DNA from: Casuarina equisetifolia
Taxonomy: Eukaryota; Streptophyta; Magnoliopsida; Fagales; Casuarinaceae
NCBI GenBank assembly: GCA_028551475.1
Contig: CM052354.1
Span: 21,971,258 to 22,035,257 of the forward strand
DNA: 64,000 nucleotides
Direction: 5' to 3'
In this document: positions 11,985 to 21,838 of the stretch, piece by piece
Layout of the letters: every line of letters begins with the position of its first letter
How positions within the stretch are numbered: position 1 is the stretch's first letter
The notes under the pieces: model-generated
Told to the model about the DNA's origin: nothing
The model's input: the letters and a program-made list of their open reading frames with translations, nothing else
Databases searched by the model: none
Program-made: the position numbers and the translations under genes

Positions 11985-12154
11985 GGCTAAGCAGAATCAA
12001 TCAAGCTCGGAAGTAAGGAAGTCGTTATGTGAAAGGCATGATGGACAATCTAATGGCCAAAATTCCGTTAAATCCCTTGCAGCCAGCCCAAAAGCACCGA
12101 TTTCATCCATCAACACATCAATTGAGAAATCGCCAGTAGCAAATTCAAAATCAT
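11985..12154 (+). repeat. ~170-bp dispersed segment, second occurrence in copy A
   Basis: Diverged partner of 7909-8062, about 4.08 kb downstream, with an extra insertion around ATTGAGAAATCGCCAGTAGC. The preceding bases (about 11925-12015) translate as an acidic then basic tail (DDDHFEEEDGRTIFKMIKQR), which looks coding, but no gene could be assembled. Confidence 0.78.
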
Positions 12155-12270
12155 TACATTGCACTTTTAGCAAGCGCAAGAATCAGAATGGCGCTTTGCT
12201 GGAAAAGAGCTCTTTCATAACTTCACTACGAAAACAATATTGGTTTCCCTTGGATAACGTTAGGTATCAC

Positions 12271-14340
12271 GACCCATTTTATGTTGAGCGCTCTCTTTTT
12301 TATGCAAAAGGGAAAGCAGGACTTCTTTTGAAGGGCCTGGCAATGGTTAATACCGAGGCCCACTCCTGGGAAGAAGAGAGGAAAAATAAGAAAGTAAAGG
12401 TATATACTGATGTACAAGAAAGAAAGAACCAAATTTACACTGTGAAGACACTGAGTTCCGTATCTGTCCATGCTCGCAGAAATAAATAAAACTCGAGTTT
12501 CTACGACTTCCCTCCGGGACAGGAATTGAATAAATCTAACAACCGTCGTCAAGAAACTCTTCGTTTGTTCTAACTGATGGGTTCGGGGGACGACCATCTT
12601 GGATTCTGCCGAATTTGGCTTCATGAACTCCAAATGTCGTGAACAGAACATACAAGGTGAGTTTTGCATTGGTCAGGGTAGTCCAAAGGATGTCATCGCG
12701 GTGGCGTCTGTTAGGTGTTTGATAGTTGTTTACTCATGATAGAGATGCTGCATTTTCGCCGTTGGGTCATCGTTTGAGCATACTAATATCTTTATATCCA
12801 ATGTAAAGACTTTGATAGGCTTTGTATGTGCTTTGATTTATTTTTCATTAAATCAAAAACGAAGACTTGTTTTGATTTATTTTTCATTAAAAAGGAAGCC
12901 CATGACTATTTAAAGAGTATATTAGGCCAATATATTAAGAATATAAAATAACCACAATTTAGCAAGTTACCTGTCACATGTATACTGAACCATCCATGGT
13001 ATTTCACTAATATGACTTTGCAATTTAAATTGAGGAAAGTTTCATAAAGCTACATTCCCATGTGTGAAAATAAAATACAATATCATTAGATTTGCATTAT
13101 TGAAGGGTTGTAAGTTGCTTTGTACACAATACCAATGTCTTTGAAGAAGTCAACCTTATGTGGAATAGTAAAGATGTTGTTTTGATGTCCAAATTACCAC
13201 AACATATGGGATGTTGAAGAGCATAAACGAACAAAGCTTCTTACCAACTTTCAACATTAAAAGTAATGGTCAAAATGTTATTAGCATGGTCTATAAATTC
13301 GTAAATAATAAAAACTGCCAAAGATTAAGATTTGTTAATGGTCGAATTCAAACCCAACTATGGAAAATATTGAAGCCTACAAACTTGTCTACAAATTGCT
13401 ATTAATTCAAGCTGTTATTTCCATCAATTTTATTTTTACTAATAGTCATGCAAAAAAAATTATCTAAGTATTTCAAAGTTAGATAATTTATTAATACTAT
13501 TGGCTTAAAAAATAGGCAATTTATTTACCCATGCATCCCTTTTTTTTTTTTACATAGAGAAAAAATGACCTTAGTAGTTTTACTTTTTGTTAAAAAAATA
13601 AAATTGAGTCACACTCGATGCGCAACCCATCAAAATAGTAGTGGATCACCTTAAAATTTGGGCTGTGAGAGTTTGGATATTGGCCATCAGGCTCCACTAA
13701 CAGGCACATTGGAGCCCAAAGCTCCTATACTCATTGAATTCTGGCTCAATAATTTCTTTTTTCCCCCTCAACAAGCGAATCATCATAATAGCCCAAAGCA
13801 GTTAATAATTTCTTCTTTGTTTTTCTTATTTCTTTTGCTATTCTTAATATGTTCTCCTCCATTGTTGATTCCAAATAATGATATGCTTGTGTTAGCCTTT
13901 TTATGGTTTGAATTGTTAATAATGATAAATAAATAAATTATAAGGAGATCCACGATTTCTGAAGACAACCATTTTTTAATATTAGCTTAAGTAATCTCTC
14001 AAGCCAAGTTGATCGTTTGGCCTAGCATTATCATTCTTCACCCCCAATTCAATACAGCGATTTGGCTAAGTTGAGTAGTTGTCGATTATCTAAGGCGCGT
14101 CGCGCTTAAATAATTTACAAAAATTTGATATTTGAGCTCGGGCAAGGTTATTCAGTTTCTTTTATGGTTTTGGTTAGGCCATTCAACTCCAATACTTGAG
14201 AAAATATGCATTTCTAAAGAATAAAGTCACGGGATTCGCGCAGTTATGGAGTATTTGAGGAGTGTGGGGCACTTTCGGAGGGGCAGTAAGAAAATGCGTG
14301 ATGATATCTCCCACCGCATATAATTACGACGTATATTTGT
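12271..14340. other. Intergenic, no gene recognised
   Basis: Just after copy A a 97-codon ORF (12196-12489) crosses the breakpoint, so it is a chance frame. The rest is AT-rich with homopolymer runs (13530-13560) and no coding signal that I could follow. Confidence 0.5.
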
Positions 14341-14343
14341 GTT

Positions 14344-14676
14344 CAGGTACTTATAAATGCGATAAAACGTTGCAAAGGGATTGAGGCTTTACTTTTAATG
14401 CATCACCGTGTTGTGAATGTATTGGTTTCTGGATAAATTTCGTCTTCAATTTTATTCCCTTGAAAAATATCAATTACCTGTAGGTCTTACGGGCATGGTG
14501 ACTTTTTTGACCAGCTAAGAGAATTGGCTAACAACATAACGGTTTCTCAGGAGGCTTTACAAGATCTTGATAGTGCTGTTGATGAATCTTCTAGTCAACT
14601 TCAGACAAAGGAGTGGATGTCTTTCAAGAGATTCTCAATGCAGAGATTTCATGTCTCCCAAATGGTTTCTATTTCT
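14344..14676 (+). pseudogene. Two unrecognised exon-like fragments
   Basis: After TTGTGTTCAG at 14347 a short exon reads VLINAIKRCKGIEALLLMHH and stops at a GT near 14425. A second begins after TACCTGTAG (about 14482) and continues past 14650 with GHGDFFDQLRELANNITVSQ and LQTKEWMSFKRFSMQRF. The style is that of an alpha-helical plant protein, but I do not recognise the family. No further exons were found on either side, so it is probably a fragment. Confidence 0.4.
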
Positions 14677-15556
14677 TTTGTGAGCATTGAAATACTTTTC
14701 ATCGGAAATTTTACTTCCCAATTGATACCGCATCTCAAGATCTCTGCTGAACACACTTAGAATGTGAAATATCTTTTAAGCCTTGCGTATGTGTCGTGGC
14801 AGTCCAACTTTTGCCCAAGTTATTATTTTAACTTTGTCCAAACTTGTTAACTGTGTCTCTTTGGTTATTGGTTTTCTGGATGGATGTTACTTCTTCCCTT
14901 ACAAATTTAGGTGTTAGAACAATGACATTATTGTTTTGTCCTTACATTCTAATATGACTTAACTAAAGATATATTTTCATCAATGTTTAGGTGAATATAT
15001 AGTTATCACTATGGTACTAAAGTAACTATATTCCTTTAGATTTTTCTTTTGGTTAAAGAAGTTTTTTAAATTTCATTATCTCTAGCAAAAAGATTCAGAT
15101 TCTACTCAAAATTGGTCGTAAAAATGTCACAGATGTTGGGTTAGTTGTTGAGTTATTCTTTTAAATAGAGGTGTAAGTAATTCCCTAAAAGGTATAAATT
15201 TTCCACTACCAATCATCTTTGTTGATTATTTTGTATTTTTTGAAAAAATGGATTAAACGAGAAGATGCTAGATCCATTTGAAACAGGGAGCTCTTCTAAG
15301 AGAGAGATAGGACTAGAAGAAGAGAGAAGAATAGAGAATGAGAGAGAAAAAACTATAAGGAAAAACAAAAAGAATGACAGAACTATTTTGAAAGCCCTTT
15401 GTGAGAATGAGAGAAAGAGAAGATTATAAGAAAAATAGAAAACAGAGAGAGAGAGAGAGAGAGTGGGCACCTCGCGTTAGCCTGTGTCCACTACTGCAGT
15501 GACAGAATATATCAAGAAATAGTCTTTCACAAAATTAGTAACTTTGGATGTGCAAT

Positions 15557-15920
15557 GTGCAATGTTCCAGGAAATAAATTCTAAGAAAGACTTCTTACGT
15601 GGCAAGATATTAGCAACTAAACGGGGTTGTTCATCTTATTTAAGGCACGGTAATCCATACACATTCTCCATATACCATCTTTTTTTTCTACTAGAATGAC
15701 AGGAGAAGAGAAAAGACTGTCACTTTCTCTAATCACTCCTTCATCTAGCATTTCCTGCACTAGCCTCTCAATTTCTCTTTTCTACAAATAAGGGTAACGG
15801 TAAGGTTTGCTAGCTACTACCTTATCTTCGTTCTGGAGCTTGATTTGATGCTCATGACCCCTATAAGGAGGTAAACCGTGGGGTTTGTTAGAAATCAAAG
15901 GATATTCCTTAAACAAATCT
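15557..15920 (-). repeat. Left arm of a ~360-bp inverted repeat (antisense RT fragment)
   Basis: Reverse complement of 17934-18294. Read on the minus strand it encodes the start of a Ty3/gypsy RT (PLISNKPHGLPPYRGHEHQI-type linker, then [22 protein letters not shown] helix). Its first ~80 bases recur in the same orientation at 15924-16006. The intact match over some 360 bases means plus and minus copies could pair in one transcript. Confidence 0.85.
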
Positions 15921-15923
15921 TAT

Positions 15924-16006
15924 GCAACGTTCCAGGAAATAAATTCTAAGAAAGACTTCTTACGTGGCAAGATATTAGGAATTAAACGGGGTCGTTCCTC
16001 TTATTT
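15924..16006 (-). repeat. ~80-bp direct repeat of the outer end of the inverted arm
   Basis: CAACGTTCCAGGAAATAAAT and the following ~60 bases repeat 15560-15640 and are inverted at 18212-18294. It directly abuts the LTR start at 16007. Confidence 0.85.
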
Positions 16007-16366
16007 TGTACAAATTTAAGTCAATAAAAGTAAGAAGTCAGTAACGGCTAATTGTTAAGTTTGTTAGTAGCCGTTATTTCTGTTGTAAGTAGCTGTTAGT
16101 CTGTTATTCTGTTACAGCAGCTAAATAGTCAAGTTAGACAACTATAAATAAGGAAGAGGCGTCAGTTGAAGGCAGAGAATTGTTGTAACAGGCTTGTGTA
16201 AGTCTGAGGTCTTGGGTTCCTTCTTGAGTAATCCCTATCCTTCTTGTAAAGATTGGTCAAAAGGCTAAATCCACGAGGTACTGTTTCAGTGACTTCTCTC
16301 TAGTTCCCTCTAAACACTGCACTACTGAGCATGTAAAAACCTCTGTCTCTACTCCTGCCCGCTGCA
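16007..16366 (+). repeat. 5' LTR of the Ty3/gypsy fragment (360 bp)
   Basis: Starts TGTACAAATTTAAG, where similarity to the flanking repeat stops, and ends CCGCTGCA. It contains a good TATA box (TATAAATA at 16143). No second LTR was found. Confidence 0.75.
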
Positions 16367-16369
16367 AAG

Positions 16370-16383
16370 TGGTATCTAGAGCC
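16370..16383 (+). other. Primer-binding site
   Basis: TGGTATCTAGAGCC, three bases after the LTR, fits the initiator-Met-tRNA site TGGTATCAGAGCC with one extra base. Confidence 0.75.
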
Positions 16384-18183
16384 ATGACCGCAGGCGATCA
16401 TGAGAAGGTTTCCACTGAGAGTCTTCAGATCCAACTAAAGGAGCTCACTAAAACTATGAATCAAATAGTCGATGCTCTCAATGTCAAGATTGATGGTGTC
16501 GCAGCGCGCGTTGATCCTGGCAAAGAAAATGCAGAAAATTCTTCAAGTCACAATCAGCGTAGCCGAAATCAAGATGAAAGACACTCGTCTGTAGGCCAAA
16601 TTCAGTCTCGAACAGTACGGTTGGAATTTCCTAAGTTCGAAGGAGGCTCCGATCCTACTTGGTGGATTGATCGAGCAGTCCAATTCTTCGACTTTCATGA
16701 CACTCCAGCAGAGGTCAAAGTTCGAATAGCTCCCTGGCATCTGGATGGTGAAGCTCAATTGGTTTATCAACTTTTGAAAAAGGAATAGGGTGATAGACAG
16801 TTGACTTGGACTATTCTCACGGATGAATTGCTGCAACAATTTGGTCCAACAATGTTCATTGATCATTTCGGTGAGCTAACAGAGCTGAAACAGACTAGTT
16901 CTGTTCATGAATATCAGCTTCAATTTGGTAAGCTACTTATCCGATCTAGTCATTTAAATGTTGCACAATCCATTAGTTGTTTCCTTAGTGGCTTGCAAGA
17001 GAAAATTAGGTTGGATGTGGTTGCTCACAATCCTCCTACACTCTCTGCTGCTATTGGTTTTGCCAAGCTCTTTGAAGCTAGAGAACTAAGTCATAGGCAA
17101 AGTAGTACCAACACTATCAAACGTCACAATGCAGTTACAACTCCTGCATCTAAAGTGGTAGATACTCATTCTTCTATGCCTATTAGGAAGCTCACTCAGC
17201 CTGAAATAATGGATAGAAGAGCCCGTGGATTGTGTTTTAATTATGATGAAAGGTTCAGTTCAAGCCATAGATGTAAGAAACTGTTCTTGCTAGAAGTTTT
17301 GGGGGCCGGAGAAATTAGAGAGGAGGACATAGAGGAAATTAAAGTGGTTGATGAGCAGCAAGGAGAATTGAGCATGCTGTCTTTAGCAGCACTGTCTGGC
17401 ATTTCTTGTCCTCAAACTATGAGGATTTCAGGGAATATGGGAGATAATCGTATAAGAGTAGTAGTGTTGTGTTGATTGACTATGGCAGCACTCACAACTT
17501 TGTGAGTGCTCAATTAGCCAAAAAAATGAAATTACAACCAGATCTGAGTAAGACCTTTAAGGTAGCAGTGGCTATGGGGAAAATATTCACGGAGAAGGTT
17601 TATGTCCTAATGTTGAATTAGTATTGCAAGGGAATAAGCTGTTGGCTGATTTTTCATACTTCCAGTTGTTAATCTGGGAGTTATATTGGGCATTCAGTGG
17701 CTACAATCACTAGGGGAAGTACGGTGGGAATTTTTTGAAATGCGGATGACATTCCAGCAGAATGGGAAACTGATTGAATTAAAGGGTGATGATCAATTGG
17801 GGAACAAACTAGTTGGCGGATTTGAGTTCAATAAGTTGCTCTCACAACAAAGAGAAGGTGTAGTGTTGCACTTAAAGCATGTGGAGGATCCTGCAAAACA
17901 ACAACATACTGATGCTGTACCACCACAGATTGCAGATTTGTTTCAGGAATATCCTTTGATTTTTAACAAACCCCACGGGTTACCTCCTTATAGGGGTCAT
18001 GAGCATCAAATCAAGTTCCAGAACGAAGATAAGGTAGTAGCTAGCAAACCTTACCGTTACCTTTATTTGCAGAAAAGAGAAATTGAAAGGCTCGTGCAGG
18101 AAATGCTAGATGGAGTGATTAGAAAAAGTGACAGTCCTTTCTCTTCTCCTGTCATTCTAGTCAGAAAAAAAGATGTTACATAG
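16384..18183 (+). pseudogene. Ty3/gypsy gag-protease-RT (broken)
   Basis: Gag opens MTAGDHEKVSTESLQIQLKE, with the capsid block VRLEFPKFEGGSDPTWWIDR. The zinc knuckle is degenerate (CFNYDERFSSSHRC, second Cys replaced by Tyr). The protease active site reads IDYGSTHNF where DSG is usual. The linker WLQSLGEVRWEFFEMRMTF and the RT start HGLPPYRGHEHQIKF follow. TAG at 16786 and TGA at 17473 interrupt it. The RT ends at MCVDYRAL near 18210. Confidence 0.87.
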
Positions 18184-18294
18184 AAAATGTGTGTGGATTA
18201 CCGTGCCTTAATAAGAGGAATGACCCCGTTTAATTCCTCATATCTTGCCACGTAAGAAGTCTTTCTTAGAATTTATTTCCTGGAACGTTGCACA
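17934..18294 (+). repeat. Right arm of the ~360-bp inverted repeat
   Basis: Sense RT sequence from AGATTTGTTTCAGG to the end of the element plus ~80 bases of the flanking repeat; reverse complement of 15557-15920. About 2.0 kb separates the arms. Confidence 0.85.
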
Positions 18295-18590
18295 ATGCCG
18301 TTCTCAAAAGTTGACACTGAGGAGTGAGGAACTGGTTTTTTTGTTTCCAAGTAGTCTCGCAAAGGTGTTTGTAGGAAGGAGGAAGTTTTTAATAAGCACT
18401 GCCTTGCTACCTCACTACAAGACTTTTGGAGCTGCCACAGAGTAGCAGCTTTCTTGATCTCCGCATCAAGAATGGGCTTATCAGAAATAACAAAACAAAC
18501 CCTCCTCCCCCTTTCCCCTTCTCTCTCTTCCTCTCAAAGGCACAGTAGCGGTGAAAGGACTCGCTTTAGCTTTTCCTCTTTTCCATATTG
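18295..18590. other. Sequence just upstream of copy B; no gene
   Basis: Contains a CT-rich run (18500-18540). The last bases before 18591 show what the retroelement insertion site in copy A looked like before insertion (CATATTG next to ATTTCC). Confidence 0.5.
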
Positions 18591-19219
18591 ATTTCCAATC
18601 AGTTCCCCAAGCTTTTAGATTTGCGAGGAAGGAAGATAATTTCAGATCAGAGAGCAATCTGTTAATCAATTCGTTTATTTGCAGCACCACGTGTTAGCTG
18701 AGATTTCTGCGGATTGATCCTTGTGCACGTTCCCATGTTACGTTCATCTTGTGTCTGATTGGTGTTTGCGTGTCCTTGTGTGGTTTGGATTAGGGTTTCT
18801 GTCTCAGCTCCTGTAACTTGGATTTTCGCCCGTAATTTTCTTTATTCGGTTTTGTTGGTCGGTGTAAAGGTTCTGTTTGGCGGCTGAGCAAGTGTAGGAA
18901 ACAAAGTCTTTCTAGCCTGGAATTTGTTTTGTGTTTCGCCGTAAGTGCGAAGCTTGGGTACGCTTAGTTGGATAGCGAGATACCTGAATTGGATCGGGTT
19001 TTGCGGTTCCTAAGGCTTAGGCTGAGGAGAATGCAATACTTTACGACTTTTATTCCTTTCTGGCTAATGGATCAAAGAAATTTTATCCTCCGGTGATAGT
19101 TACAGGTAGCTCAGCCAAGCTAAGCAATCAACGAGCCGAGCATCGACTTTCAATACCAGTTAAGTTTCATAATGGGTTTAGTTTGATCAATGCTGGACTT
19201 GGCTGGGCTTGGTTTGAGC

Positions 19220-19465
19220 GGGTCTATGAATGTGATTTGGGGGAGATGCAAATCTTGTTGCCCAATAGAGAAGTAAACTCTCAAACTATCAGGGTAATGA
19301 TAAAGCGATTTGTTTTGTCATGGGTTTAGTTTGATCAATGCTGGACTTGGCTAGGCTTGGCTGGGGTTGATTGGGTCTATGAATGTGATTTGGGGGAGAT
19401 GCAAATCTTTTTACCCAACAGAGATGTAAACTCTCGAACTATCAGGGTAATGATAAAGCTAGGTT
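19220..19465 (+). repeat. 153-bp tandem duplication (copy B)
   Basis: Counterpart of 7645-7890, with units starting at 19220 and 19373. The preceding GGCTT microsatellite is shorter here than in copy A. Confidence 0.83.
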
Positions 19466-19483
19466 GAGGTGATGAAAAATCTT

Positions 19484-19640
19484 GGCTAAGCAGAATCAAT
19501 CAAACTCGAAAGTAAAGAAGTCCTTAAGTGAAAGGCATGATGGACAATCTAATGGCCACAACTCCATTAAATCCCCTTGCAGCCAGCCCAAAAGCATCGA
19601 CTTCATCCGACAACACATCAAATTCAAATTCAAAATCATT
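19484..19640 (+). repeat. Dispersed segment, first occurrence in copy B
   Basis: Counterpart of 7909-8062. A 96-codon ORF beginning at 19528 runs through it, but the frame is not kept in copy A and no family is recognised, so it is not called as a gene. Confidence 0.78.
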
Positions 19641-20385
19641 GAATTTTGAATATTTAGGAAGATTGAAAAATTCCAACATACCTATTTTGTTTACCAAAAT
19701 TGACTTCTTTTCCTTATCAAATATACTTATTGAAACACACTATTATTTGATTGTAGAAAAACACATGGCAATTATAACATTAGCTGTAAGGCAAGCCAAT
19801 AATATTAAAATCGACTAGAATAGAAGATTTCAGAATTTGGTGAACTATGAGGCAAATTTTTTTTAAAAAAAATATAGAATAATGGTTTCGGATTATTTTG
19901 ATTTGAATGTTTAATATTGTTGCACCATTATAAAAGGTTTAATGAAACTAATTTTCCCAAAAAGGAGAGAAAAGATATTCCTAAAAAAGGAGAACTGTTA
20001 TTCATAAGAGAAAAAACTACCCACCTAAAAATGGCAACATATGATTCAAAATAATATTTCTTACTTACCTAGCCTTTATCTAATAATGACACATAACAAA
20101 CTAAATCTCAAATTATACATTTGAAAATTAAATTCTTAACAATCAAATTATATATCTGAAGATTGACTTTCAATTATAAGCTCGTATTATGATTACAAAG
20201 CCAGAAAAAGGAAATAGTGTAAAGAAAAAAAAAGTGGAATTTGCTCGGTAGAAATCTTGTGCTAAAATGTTATATTCAAATACGTTGACTTTTGAAAATT
20301 CACTCTAATTTTTTAGAGAAGATATACTTGAATATGTACTTATAAGTGAGTTAAATCTTGTATTCTTTTTAACTAATGTTTTCAA

Positions 20386-21000
20386 CAATAATTCTTTCCT
20401 AATAATTTATAATAAGGAAACGGAAAAAAAAATGAAATTTTCCTACTTATAGAAAACAAGCGCTAAAAAAATATCATTATTGGTGACAAAAAAAAAAACC
20501 TTTTTCTCTTTAAAACCAAATTTCTTTTTGATACGTATGAATATCCCGTACATGACCGCACTGCAACTTCTCTATGTATACATGTCTACGTTCTAACCCG
20601 TCATGATCATTAACCTTCCCATAAGCATTCCTTAAGTTCGATCTCCCAAAATTGATAATCGTAATTTTTTATTAATTTTTTCAACAATAATTCTTTACTA
20701 ATCATTTCTAATAAGGAAAAGAATAAAATAAAATAAAATAAAAGGAAATTTTCCTACTAACAGAAAACAAGCATTAATAAAATATCACTATTAGTGACAA
20801 AAAATCCTTTGTCTCGTTAAAACCAAATTTCTTTTTGATACGCATTAATATTCTGTAAAACTGCTCATGCGGCACTGCAGCTTCTATACATATATGTACA
20901 TACATTTCCACGTTCTAACCCGTCCCAGTCATTAACCGTCCCATAAGCATTCCTTGAGTTTGATCTCCCAAAATTGGTAATCATGCTTTTTCGTTTTAAG
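20386..21000 (+). repeat. Imperfect ~300-bp tandem duplication upstream of FolB-B
   Basis: Counterpart of 8803-9425. The (AAAAT)n run at about 20723-20743 is shorter than in copy A (about four units against about seven). Confidence 0.84.
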
Positions 21001-21050
21001 TTTCTGTTTCTATTGTCGTCTTAAAATTGATTCTTCATTTTTGTGAAGGC

Positions 21051-21062
21051 ATTATATATATA
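21051..21062 (+). promoter_or_regulatory. Probable TATA box of FolB-B
   Basis: ATTATATATATA lies about 140 bases before the FolB-B start codon, downstream of the duplicated promoter block. The same sequence stands before FolB-A. Inferred from position and composition only. Confidence 0.45.
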
Positions 21063-21200
21063 CGCAGGAAGTCTTTCATACTAAGTTGTTTATATGCATA
21101 TATATGAAACAAAAGAAACGTTGTTCATTCCTTGTTCTCACTTTTTCAGTGCTGGATATCTCCGGCGCCGGCTTCGCAGTTTCCAGTGAAAACTTAGGTT

Positions 21201-21629
21201 ATGGAAACACCCTGTGGTGGAGCATTGATGAATGACATTGCAGTAATGAGTGGCGACAAAGTGATTTTGAGAGGGTTGAAATTCCATGGATATCATGGGG
21301 TGAAGCCAGAAGAAAGGAATCTGGGTAATAAGTTTTTGGTGGATGTTGATGCTTGGTTGGATCTTCGGCAGGCTGGTAATTCTGACTGCTTGTCAGATAC
21401 TGTTGGTTACACTGATATTTATCGAATAGTTAGAGAAGTTGTGGAAGGACCTGCACAGAATCTTCTAGAGTCGGTGGCTCAGCTGATCGCGTCGACCACC
21501 TTCACGAAGCACCCACAGATTTCTGCTTTACGTGTTAAAGTTACAAAGCCTCATGTTGCTCTTCCTGGTTCTGTTGACTCCCTGGGGGTCGAGATTCTGA
21601 GATCCCGAAGGGTAGATGCACCAAACTAA
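21201..21629 (+). CDS. Dihydroneopterin aldolase (FolB), copy B
   Basis: A 142-residue protein on one exon, the normal size for plant FolB. FolB converts 7,8-dihydroneopterin to 6-hydroxymethyl-7,8-dihydropterin and glycolaldehyde in folate synthesis; the plant enzyme is cytosolic. Landmarks: VILRGLKFHGYHGVKPEER (residues 21-39, with the conserved acidic residues), TVGYTDIY (67-74, with the conserved Tyr), NLLESVAQLIA, and RVKVTKPHVALPGSVDSLGV with the catalytic-type Lys near the C-terminus. The start at 21201 gives the usual short leader; ATGs at residues 10 and 16 are alternatives. One residue is unusual: Gly69 where copy A has Asp. The gene ends 209 bases before the DA1-like start codon on the same strand. 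Very probably intact; activity not shown. Confidence 0.92.
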   Translation: METPCGGALMNDIAVMSGDKVILRGLKFHGYHGVKPEERNLGNKFLVDVDAWLDLRQAGNSDCLSDTVGYTDIYRIVREVVEGPAQNLLESVAQLIASTTFTKHPQISALRVKVTKPHVALPGSVDSLGVEILRSRRVDAPN

Positions 21630-21838
21630 GCCTTTTCTTTTCCATTTTGCCCTTGCATTTTGTTACTATCAATGCAATATGTAGGTTGGAATAATGGAGA
21701 AGCCATCTTTCATCCGAAAAAAATAAAAAAATTGTTTATAATTTCTAGCATCGGCATCTGTGATGCCAATTCTTTTTTTTTTTTTCCTTTTTCTGCGTGT
21801 GTTGTAACTTGTAATGATTATTTTTGCTGCAGAGAAAC

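Larger units (their letters stand above)
6996..12270 (+). repeat. Segmental duplication, copy A
   Basis: Near-identical to 18591-24562 through intergenic DNA, introns and exons, so this is a DNA-level duplication. Copy A is about 0.7 kb shorter, mainly because the stretch equal to about 21650-22394 (first two exons of the DA1-like gene) is missing at about 10072-10100. Left homology ends at the retroelement insertion, so the duplication probably continues beyond that element outside the window. Right homology ends after TAGGTATCAC. Confidence 0.93.
16007..18211 (+). mobile_element. Ty3/gypsy element fragment: 5' LTR, gag, protease, RT start
   Basis: Structure in order: LTR, primer-binding site, gag, protease, RT N-terminus, then an abrupt end where sequence becomes the inverted repeat arm. 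RNase H, integrase and the 3' LTR are missing. Stops at 16786 (TAG) and 17473 (TGA) and a frame change near 17620 inactivate it. It sits between the two copies of the FolB/DA1 duplication. Confidence 0.88.

Noticed and set aside
12196..12489. 97-codon ORF after copy A
   Set aside because: It spans the duplication breakpoint at 12270, so it is a chance fusion frame.
12226..12669. 147-codon minus-strand ORF
   Set aside because: Antisense to the previous stretch, no recognisable domain, and also crosses the breakpoint.
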